Origin: Chloroflexota bacterium
GTDB taxonomy: Bacteria > Chloroflexota > Anaerolineae > Promineifilales > Promineifilaceae
Assembly (NCBI GenBank): GCA_013112725.1
Contig: JABFFZ010000021.1
Span: 1 to 64,000 of the forward strand
Direction: 5' to 3'
Length of the DNA stretch: 64,000 nt
The notes under the pieces are model-generated. The model had not been told where the DNA came from. It searched no databases and saw nothing but the letters and a program-made list of their open reading frames with translations. Within the stretch, counting starts at the first letter, position 1, and the number at the start of each line of letters is the position of its first letter. Shown one piece after another: positions 42,723 to 49,479 of the stretch. Both the position numbers and the translations under genes were made by a program.

Positions 42723-43784
42723 ATGCAAACGAACGAATTCCCCAAACCAAACTGGATTGCCCTGCGCCCCCGTTTTTTGCCCTTCTCGGCGCGGGTAGAT
42801 CGGCGCGTCCCAGCCGTATTCCTGGTGTTGTGCGCCGTTTTGCTGCTGGTGCTCGTCCTCAGCGTCAGCTACGGCGCGTACAAAATCGCGCTGCTGGATG
42901 TGCTGCGGGCGGCCGTTGGCCTGGAAACGAGCGACCCCAACCACGCCCTGGTGGTACGCAGTTTCCGCCTGCCGCGCATCCTGCTCGCACTGCTCATTGG
43001 CATGGCGTTAGCCGCTTCCGGGGCCATCATTCAGGGCCTCACCCGCAATGACCTGGCCGACCCCGGTCTGTTGGGGATCAACAGCGGCGCGGGCGTGGCG
43101 GTGGTGGGGTACATCACCTTTGCCGCCATGCCGAACGATGCGCTGCTGCCCTGGCTGGCGCTGGCGGGGGCGTTGGGCGCGTCGGCCGTCATTTATCTGC
43201 TGGCCTGGAAAGGGGGCGTCTCTTCTCTGCGGCTGATTTTGGTCGGTGTGGGGCTGGCTTCGCTGGGTGGCGCGCTCATCAGCTACTTCATTACCCGGCT
43301 GACGCTGGAAAACGCGCAGCGGGCCTATGCCTGGCTGACGGGCAGTGTGTACGCCAGCACATGGCCGGAAGTGCGCTTGATGGCGTTGTGGCTGTTGGTG
43401 CTGCTGCCGCTGGCCTTTTTGTTTGCCCGGCAGTTGAATTTGTTCAACCTGGGCGATGATATTGCTACCAGCCTGGGGACGCGGGTGGAACAGCACCGCC
43501 TGACGCTGATTGCCCTGAGCGCGGCGCTGGCGGCGATTACGGTGACGGTGGCGGGCACGATTGCTTTTGTGGGTTTTGTGGCCCCACACATTGCCCGGCG
43601 GCTGGTGGGGCCAACACACGAAGGACTGCTGATTTCCACGGTCTTTGTGGGCGGGCTGCTGCTGGTGGTGGCCGACCTGGTGGCGCGTTGGGTGATTGCG
43701 CCGGGTGAGCTGCCATTGGGGGTGACAACGGCCGTGATCGGCGCACCCTATTTTGCGTATTTGCTTTATAAGAGAGGGCGGTGA
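42723..43784 (+). CDS. Iron-siderophore ABC transporter permease (FecCD family), second
   Basis: This 353-aa membrane protein has FRLPRILLALLIGMALAASG, IIQGLTRNDLADPGLLGINS and IAFVGFVAPHIARRLVG. It is the heterodimer partner of the preceding permease; the two are diverged paralogues. A positively charged N-terminal loop (RPRFLPFSARVDRR) precedes the first helix. It is followed by a spacer and the ATPase gene. Confidence 0.95.
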   Translation: MQTNEFPKPNWIALRPRFLPFSARVDRRVPAVFLVLCAVLLLVLVLSVSYGAYKIALLDVLRAAVGLETSDPNHALVVRSFRLPRILLALLIGMALAASGAIIQGLTRNDLADPGLLGINSGAGVAVVGYITFAAMPNDALLPWLALAGALGASAVIYLLAWKGGVSSLRLILVGVGLASLGGALISYFITRLTLENAQRAYAWLTGSVYASTWPEVRLMALWLLVLLPLAFLFARQLNLFNLGDDIATSLGTRVEQHRLTLIALSAALAAITVTVAGTIAFVGFVAPHIARRLVGPTHEGLLISTVFVGGLLLVVADLVARWVIAPGELPLGVTTAVIGAPYFAYLLYKRGR

Positions 43785-43788
43785 TTAA

Positions 43789-43863
43789 TTGAGAGATTAA
43801 GAGATTAAGAGATTAAGAGATTGAGGGACTATTAATCTCCTGATCTCTCAATCTCCCAGTCTC
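43789..43863. repeat. Tandem-word inverted spacer (word AGAGATTA)
   Basis: Four 8-nt AGAGATTA units are followed by complementary TTAATCTCC, GATCTCTCAATCTCC units. It lies between permease and ATPase genes of the iron cluster. Confidence 0.88.
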
Positions 43864-43879
43864 ATTCGACTTGAAACAG

Positions 43880-44695
43880 ATGGAAACAAAAAACCTTTCG
43901 CTGGCTTACGATAGAGAGACCATCATCCAGCAACTCAGCCTGTCTATTGTCACTGGCGAGATTACGACGTTGGTGGGGCCAAATGGGTGCGGCAAATCCA
44001 CGCTGCTGCGGGGGTTGGCGCGGCTGCTCAAACCGAAGGCGGGCGAAGTGCTGCTGGATGGCAAGGCGATTCATGCGCTGCCGACCAAACAGCTTGCCAA
44101 ACAGTTGGGCATTTTGCCACAGGGGCCAACCGCGCCGGAAGGTCTCACCGTTTATGAACTGGTGGCGCAGGGGCGATATCCGCACCAGGGGTTTTTCCAG
44201 CAGTGGTCGCCGGAGGATGAGGAAACAACGCGGGAGGCGATTGCCATTACGAATATGGTGGAACTGGCGGATCGGCCGTTGGACACGCTCTCTGGCGGGC
44301 AGCGGCAGCGGGCGTGGATCGCCATGACGCTGGCGCAAAAGACGCCTATTTTGCTGCTGGATGAGCCGACGACGTTTCTGGATATTGGCTATCAGTTGGA
44401 AGTGATGGAGTTGATTGAGCGGTTGAACCGGGAGCGGCAGATGACGATTTTGCTGGTGCTGCATGATTTGAACCAGGCGGCGCGTTATAGCCAGCGAATG
44501 GTGGTGCTGAATCAGGGCCGAATTGTGGCCGATGGCACACCGGGCGCGGTATTGACCAAAGAGTTGCTGGCGAATGTGTTTAAGGTGCAGGCGAATATCG
44601 TCATTGACCCGGATAGTGGGTCGCCGGTTTGTTTGCCGTATCGCACGGCCGTGCCCACCCCACACAGCAATGGCGCAAACGGACACAAGAAATAG
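43880..44695 (+). CDS. Iron-siderophore ABC transporter ATP-binding protein
   Basis: The protein is 271 aa from the ATG at 43880; a TTG at 43871 is also possible. It has Walker [19 protein letters not shown]-loop [20 protein letters not shown], signature [17 protein letters not shown], Walker [15 protein letters not shown] and H-loop [13 protein letters not shown]. This is the FecE/FhuC subgroup (GRYPHQG). It drives the two permeases. The C-terminal tail is longer than usual and low in complexity. Confidence 0.96.
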   Translation: METKNLSLAYDRETIIQQLSLSIVTGEITTLVGPNGCGKSTLLRGLARLLKPKAGEVLLDGKAIHALPTKQLAKQLGILPQGPTAPEGLTVYELVAQGRYPHQGFFQQWSPEDEETTREAIAITNMVELADRPLDTLSGGQRQRAWIAMTLAQKTPILLLDEPTTFLDIGYQLEVMELIERLNRERQMTILLVLHDLNQAARYSQRMVVLNQGRIVADGTPGAVLTKELLANVFKVQANIVIDPDSGSPVCLPYRTAVPTPHSNGANGHKK

Positions 44696-44775
44696 AACAC
44701 GGACAAACAGTCATAACGCGGATTGAATCTGTGAAATCTGCGGAATCTATGGATTATTTTTGAAGGATTCATTTG

Positions 44776-44931
44776 ATGACCCAAGAACTGTGCAAACTCA
44801 AGAAAGAACTCAGGATTGACCTGTCGGCTTACATGCTGTTGGTAAACAAACCAAAACATGTTTGCCAGAAATGTGGCCGGGCCGCTAACGACAAGAAGTT
44901 GTTGTGCAGCCCGGTAAAGATCAAAAGTTAG
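44776..44931 (+). CDS. 51-aa Cys-containing protein in iron cluster
   Basis: A short frame with an AAGGA site 8-12 bases before the ATG encodes 51 residues. It begins MTQELCKLKKELRIDLSAYM, has CQKCGRAANDKKLLC at residues 30-44, and ends PVKIKS. The cysteines at 30, 33 and 44 suggest a small zinc or iron-sulfur site. Similar short CxxCGR proteins occur beside iron transport genes, as far as I recall. A longer frame on the opposite strand (44512-45060) overlaps it and I consider it spurious. Confidence 0.68.
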   Translation: MTQELCKLKKELRIDLSAYMLLVNKPKHVCQKCGRAANDKKLLCSPVKIKS

Positions 44932-45061
44932 CCCGGCCCGCAGCAATTCGCAATTTGAAATCAGATTATCGTAGAGGTGGGACGGCGCGGGTTCCAGTTG
45001 GGCAAACTTGAGTCCCGGCCTCCGCGCTGTCTCACCCAAACCGACCCACCACGAAATCACG

Positions 45062-45091
45062 ATGGCACGGCCGTTTACCCGTCCGTGCCAT
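45062..45091. other. Hairpin upstream of binding-protein gene
   Basis: ATGGCACGG and CCGTGCCAT form a 9-bp stem around a loop containing part of an ACGGCCGT octamer. It lies 35 bases before the start of the triple binding protein and could terminate or regulate the transcript. The stretch 44932-45061 is otherwise unassigned. Confidence 0.5.
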
Positions 45092-45125
45092 GATCAACAA
45101 ACATTACACAAAGAGGAGAATATCT

Positions 45126-48092
45126 ATGTCAATCATTACTGATCTACAAGAAAAAAGGCAGAGCGCGGGTGGCCGCCCGCGCTCTGCCAAAAATGGAAAT
45201 AACCGTCATGGGGTTGCACACCAAAACGTCATTTTCGGGCGTTATTTTACCCTACTTGTGGCCGTTTTTCTTCTGTTTGGGTTCCTGTTGGTTGGATGTA
45301 ATACGGGGGATGCCGCGGCGGCCGTCACCCCCACCCCCGCTGCTGATACCCAACCCAACGAGGAAACGGCGACAGACACGGCCGTTGCCGAATCTGCCAC
45401 CTTTCCCCTCACCATCGAACACAAATTTGGCAGCACCACCATCCCCGCCCCGCCGGAGCGCGTGGTGGTGATTGGCTACAACGACCAGGATGCGGTGGTG
45501 GCTCTGGGCGTCACCCCTCTGGCCGTGCGCTACTGGTTTGGCGACACCGAAGACGCCATCTTCCCCTGGGCCGATGACGACCTGGTGGGCGAAAACCCGG
45601 CCGTGCTGAACATGCCCTTTGGCGAATTGAATTATGAGTTGATTTTGTCGTTCAACCCCGACCTGATCATCGGCGTTTACTCTGGCATCACCGCCGAAGA
45701 GTATGAGTTGCTCACGCAAATTGCCCCCACGCTGGCGCAAACGGCCGACTACAACGATTACGGAATGCCCTGGCAAGAGGCAACCGCGTTGATTGGCGCC
45801 GCTCTGGGCAAAACGGCCGTAGCCGCAGAAGTCATTGCCGGAGTAGAAGCCAGCTTTGCCCAAGCCCGCGCCGCCCATCCCGAATTTGAGGGCAAATCCT
45901 TTGTTGTGGCTGCCGGGCGCGGGAGCAGCGGTAACTACGCCATCTTCTCCACCCAAGATGCGCGCACCCGCTACTTCACCAATCTCGGCTTTGCGCCCCC
46001 CACCGACCTGGATGAGCTAACGGGCGACAGTTTCTACGCGGAATTGAGCCAGGAACGGGTTGATTTGCTCGACCGCGACCTGATCATCTTCACCCAGGCC
46101 AGCTATCTGGAAAACGGCGCGGATTCCATCCTCAGCGACCCCCTGCTGGCGCAACTGAACGCGATGAAAGAGGGGCGTTACGTCATCCTCACCGAAGAGT
46201 TGGACGGCGCGTTCTCCTTTAGCTCCGTGTTAAGCCTGCCGTATGTGACGGAACAATTGGCCCCACAGTTGGCAGCGGCGTTGGGTGGGGGGGATACGGC
46301 CGTGTCCAGCGACACCGCCGACACCCGCACCCTCACCGACGCCCTGGGCCGCGAAGTCACCATCCCCGCCAACCCACAGCGCGTGGTCGCCCTGTCTGAA
46401 ATTGACCTGGATAGCCTGGTGGCGTTGGGCATCATCCCCGTCGGCGCGCCCAACGGCCGTGGCCAGACCACCTTACCCACCTACCTGCTGCCCCAAATTG
46501 AAGGCAAAACCACCTCCATTGGCCCGCTCGGTGAGCCGGATTTTGAGACCATTCTCACCCTCGAACCAGACCTGATCGTCTATTCCGACCCCTATGGCCC
46601 GCTGGCGGAGATGATTCCCGAATTGGAGCAAATCGCTCCCGTTGTCGTGCCCTACGTGGATACCGGCGACTGGCATTGGAAATCGGTCCTCCTGGCCATT
46701 GCCGAGGCCATGGGCAAGGCCGCAGAAGCAGAGGAGTGGATGGCAACGTATGATGCGCAAACGGCCGTACTCGGCGCCCAACTCTCCGCTGACCTGCGCC
46801 AGGTGAGCATTGTGCGCTGGATGGCCGACGGGCCGCGCATTTTGCTCGCTAACGCCTTTTCCAGCCAGGTTTTGTCCGACATTGGTTTTGAACGGCCCGC
46901 TTACCAGCTTGATCTGGCCGGTACGCACCCCGTCCACACCGATGTGATCAGCATGGAACAGGTTGACCTGGTGGACGCAGACATCATCTTTGCCGGTGGG
47001 CTGAACCCGGAAGGGGATGTGGCCATGCAAGAGGCATTGGAAAATCCGCTGGTGCAAACCCTTTCCGCCGTCCAAAATAACCGCCTCTTCACCGTAGACG
47101 GGCTGGCCTGGAGCAGCACCGGCGGGCCAATGGCTGCCATGCAGGTGTTGGCGGATGTGGCTGAGGCGTTGGGAACGGAGACGGCCGTCGCCGAATCTAC
47201 CACCTTCCCCGTCACCATCGAGCACAAATTTGGCAGTACCACCATTCCCGCCGCGCCCGAACGGGTGATCACCATCGGCTACAGCGAGCAAGACCCGGTG
47301 CTGGCGTTAGGCGTGGTACCCATCGCCGTGCGCGACTGGTTCGGCGACCAGCCCTACGGCGTCTGGCCCTGGGGACAAGACGCCCTGGGCAGCGCCACGC
47401 CCGAACTGCTGCAAATGCCCCACGGCGAACTGAACTTTGAACTCATCGCCTCACTCGACCCGGACTTGCTGGTTGCCACCCATTCCGGCATCACCGAAGA
47501 GGAATACAACATGCTCTCCCAAATTGCCCCCACCCTGGCCCAGCCGGGCGAATACCCTGATTTTGGCGTCCCCTGGCAGATACAAACGCAGTTGATCGGC
47601 CGGGCGCTGGGCCGAGAAGAATTGGCAAATGAACTGGTGGCGGCAGTGGAAACACAAATTGCGGCCGCCAATGAAGCCAATGACGGGTTTGGTGGGGCTA
47701 CCGTCGCCTGGGTAACGCCGGCCGAAGAAGCCGGGCAATACTGGGTGGTGGGCGAAAATACGCCGCCGCTCCGCTTCCTGACCGGGCTGGGACTGACTTA
47801 TGACCCGGCCATTTCCGAGGTCGTCGGCGATCTGGATTCAGCGCAAATCAGCAGCGAACGGCTGGATTTGCTGGATGTGGATGTGCTGATTGTGCGCGCA
47901 GACACACCGGGAGAGCTGGCCGCCATTCTGGATGATCCGCTCTTTTCGCAGTTAGCAGTGGTGCAGGACGGCCGTGTCATCCCTTTTGTGGGCAACGATC
48001 CCGTCTACGGCGCGTTGAGCTTTAGCACCGTACTCAGCCTGCCCTATGCGTTGGATGCGTTGGTGGAACAGATAGGGACGGCCGTAAAGTAA
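45126..48092 (+). CDS. Triple-domain iron-siderophore-binding lipoprotein
   Basis: The protein is 988 aa from the ATG at 45126, after an AAGAGGAG site. A long basic N-terminal region precedes the membrane segment YFTLLVAVFLLFGFLLVGC, with lipobox Cys near 58. Three periplasmic-binding domains (FecB/TroA-type) follow at about 92-390, 400-680 and 692-985. Domains 1 and 3 are close paralogues, sharing the TIEHKFGSTTIPA-PPERV entry, YWFGD/DWFGD and the preceding TAVAES linker. Domain 2 is a different subtype (DALGREVTIPANPQRVVAL). Usual binding proteins are about 300-370 aa with one domain. It would present siderophore to the two FecCD permeases. Binding of different ligands by the domains is inference. 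Confidence 0.93.
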   Translation: MSIITDLQEKRQSAGGRPRSAKNGNNRHGVAHQNVIFGRYFTLLVAVFLLFGFLLVGCNTGDAAAAVTPTPAADTQPNEETATDTAVAESATFPLTIEHKFGSTTIPAPPERVVVIGYNDQDAVVALGVTPLAVRYWFGDTEDAIFPWADDDLVGENPAVLNMPFGELNYELILSFNPDLIIGVYSGITAEEYELLTQIAPTLAQTADYNDYGMPWQEATALIGAALGKTAVAAEVIAGVEASFAQARAAHPEFEGKSFVVAAGRGSSGNYAIFSTQDARTRYFTNLGFAPPTDLDELTGDSFYAELSQERVDLLDRDLIIFTQASYLENGADSILSDPLLAQLNAMKEGRYVILTEELDGAFSFSSVLSLPYVTEQLAPQLAAALGGGDTAVSSDTADTRTLTDALGREVTIPANPQRVVALSEIDLDSLVALGIIPVGAPNGRGQTTLPTYLLPQIEGKTTSIGPLGEPDFETILTLEPDLIVYSDPYGPLAEMIPELEQIAPVVVPYVDTGDWHWKSVLLAIAEAMGKAAEAEEWMATYDAQTAVLGAQLSADLRQVSIVRWMADGPRILLANAFSSQVLSDIGFERPAYQLDLAGTHPVHTDVISMEQVDLVDADIIFAGGLNPEGDVAMQEALENPLVQTLSAVQNNRLFTVDGLAWSSTGGPMAAMQVLADVAEALGTETAVAESTTFPVTIEHKFGSTTIPAAPERVITIGYSEQDPVLALGVVPIAVRDWFGDQPYGVWPWGQDALGSATPELLQMPHGELNFELIASLDPDLLVATHSGITEEEYNMLSQIAPTLAQPGEYPDFGVPWQIQTQLIGRALGREELANELVAAVETQIAAANEANDGFGGATVAWVTPAEEAGQYWVVGENTPPLRFLTGLGLTYDPAISEVVGDLDSAQISSERLDLLDVDVLIVRADTPGELAAILDDPLFSQLAVVQDGRVIPFVGNDPVYGALSFSTVLSLPYALDALVEQIGTAVK
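45157..45188 (-). terminator. GC-rich 13-bp hairpin inside the 5' coding region
   Basis: GGCAGAGCGCGGG pairs perfectly with CCCGCGCTCTGCC around TGGCCG, only 31 bases after the binding-protein start. Six A residues precede it, so on the minus strand a T tract follows and it has intrinsic-terminator form there. On the plus strand it could impede translation or transcription of the coding region. Confidence 0.65.
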
Positions 48093-48099
48093 TCAAGAC

Positions 48100-48262
48100 G
48101 TAATTGGGTAATTGGGTAATTGAGTAACTAACTCATGTTACGCACCTGCTCTGGTCGGTGTCCCACCGAGCCAGCGTCGCTCGGTCTGGAAACCGGCGAC
48201 AGCCCGCGTAACATCAGTAACTAAAGGATCAATTACCCAAAATTACCCAATTACTCAATTAC
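48100..48262. repeat. Tandem-word inverted spacer (word TAATTGGG) with nested insertion
   Basis: TAATTGGGTAATTGGGTAAT on the left is mirrored by AATTACCCAAAATTACCC and AATTACTCAATTAC on the right. The apex is interrupted by the element at 48132-48215. Confidence 0.88.
48132..48215. mobile_element. 84-bp nested element flanked by 9-bp direct repeats
   Basis: AGTAACTAA occurs at 48123-48131 and again at 48216-48224. The enclosed 84 bp has near-terminal inverted repeats ATGTTACGC and GCGTAACAT, and the interior is GC-rich. Removing the insert and one direct repeat restores a normal tandem-word hairpin. Confidence 0.7.
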
Positions 48263-48267
48263 AGCTC

Positions 48268-49287
48268 ATGAAAGCATACTGCAACCTCCTGGCATTGGAA
48301 AAAGGGCTGGACCCCGGCGGGCAGGCAACAGCGTTTGAAACGCTGATACTGTTGGAAGCCCCCTTGCCCTGGCGCAGCGACCTGTACACCACCGTTGGCA
48401 CAATGCCCCAGGAGGTGCTAGACCTGTACGCGCTGTATATGCAGCGTTATCACGAAACAGGCGTCTGGCCACCCATCTACCTTTTGCTCATTGCCCCGGA
48501 CGAGGCGTATTCACAACCAGGCTGTCGGCGGGTCATTCGGTTTCAGCGGGAGGGGGCACAAATCGCTCACTTTGCCCGCGCCGAATACTTCGTGCCGGAA
48601 GCGCAAACGGGGCCGCTGATCTGGACATTGGCCGAGGAACCGGGCAGGTTGGGGGAGTTTGCGGGGTGGCAGACGGCCGTGTCTCCCACCCCCCGCGACC
48701 TTCTGGTTTGCACACACGGCACGGTAGACGCCGCCTGCGCCAAATTTGGCTTCCCGCTCTACCACTACCTGCGCCGCCAACATGCCTCAGACCAACTGCG
48801 TGTCTGGCGCGTCAGCCACTTTGGCGGCCATGTCTTTGCTCCCACATTGATGGAATTGCCCTCCGGTCACTTTTGGGCGTATGTGGAAGAAGCCCAGGCC
48901 GACCAGATCGCCCGGCGCGCCGGGCCAGTGGCTGCTTTGCGCGGCCATTATCGGGGTTGGGCCGGGCTGGCAAACGGCTTTTTGCAGGCGACCGAGCGGG
49001 AACTGTGGCTGTGCGCCGGATGGCGTTGGTTTGATTGGCCCAAACGAGGCAAAATTTTAGTGCAAGATGAGGCTGCCCAGCCCACATGGGCTGAGGTTTG
49101 TATAGAATTTGACGATGGTGGTGGCACACAGCTTTACCAGGCGCGGGTGGAGGTGAGCGGCCATGTAGAGATGATTCACACCACTGGCGGCACGGGAACC
49201 TATGCCTATCCTCAGTACAAAATTGTCTCGTTGGCGCCGGGAGTGTGGGAGACGGCCGTTAACAAAACACTTATGTACCAAGCTTGA
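48268..49287 (+). CDS. Sucrase/ferredoxin-like (thioredoxin-fold ferredoxin) protein
   Basis: This 339-aa protein matches the sucrase/ferredoxin-like family: CTHGTVDAACAKFGFPLYHY (candidate 2Fe-2S cysteines), WRVSHFGGHVFAPTLMELPS (His and Gly-rich segment) and a C-terminal beta-rich extension. These proteins have a thioredoxin-like ferredoxin fold. At the end of a siderophore import cluster, electron transfer to ferric siderophore is plausible but is inference. It starts 6 bases after the spacer palindrome, and its stop overlaps the -35 box of the next promoter. Confidence 0.85.
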   Translation: MKAYCNLLALEKGLDPGGQATAFETLILLEAPLPWRSDLYTTVGTMPQEVLDLYALYMQRYHETGVWPPIYLLLIAPDEAYSQPGCRRVIRFQREGAQIAHFARAEYFVPEAQTGPLIWTLAEEPGRLGEFAGWQTAVSPTPRDLLVCTHGTVDAACAKFGFPLYHYLRRQHASDQLRVWRVSHFGGHVFAPTLMELPSGHFWAYVEEAQADQIARRAGPVAALRGHYRGWAGLANGFLQATERELWLCAGWRWFDWPKRGKILVQDEAAQPTWAEVCIEFDDGGGTQLYQARVEVSGHVEMIHTTGGTGTYAYPQYKIVSLAPGVWETAVNKTLMYQA

Positions 49288-49311
49288 CATATTGACGGTT
49301 GCCGATATAAT
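49284..49311 (+). promoter_or_regulatory. Consensus sigma-70 promoter upstream of rpoC
   Basis: TTGACA (49284-49289), 16-nt spacer and TATAAT (49306-49311), a perfect match to both consensus hexamers. The -35 box overlaps the stop of the preceding gene. Transcription should start near 49318. Confidence 0.82.
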
Positions 49312-49348
49312 CGCGGCTACTTATGACATAAACGATTGGCAAAAAAGC

Positions 49349-49385
49349 AAGAGCGTTGGCCTGAAAAGGTCAAACGCTCTTTTTC
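49349..49385 (+). terminator. Intrinsic terminator/attenuator in rpoC leader
   Basis: AAGAGCGTT and AACGCTCTT form a stem with an imperfect inner extension, followed by TTTTT. It lies about 35 bases after the predicted transcription start and about 95 bases before the rpoC start, so it would release a short RNA unless read through. Confidence 0.82.
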
Positions 49386-49479
49386 CGTGTTTATCCCCAT
49401 TGTACAAAAGAGCTGACAGGTTTTTGAAAACTTGTCACCTCTAGATAATAAATACTTTATCTTTTTGGGAGGTCACCTG

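Noticed and set aside
44512-45060. 182-residue open frame on the minus strand
   Set aside because: It is antisense to the ATPase gene end and to the 51-aa gene, which has a better ribosome site and protein character.
44932-45061. Possible cobalamin-type riboswitch before the binding protein
   Set aside because: The region has GC-rich stems, but I could not find the conserved B12-box elements in order.
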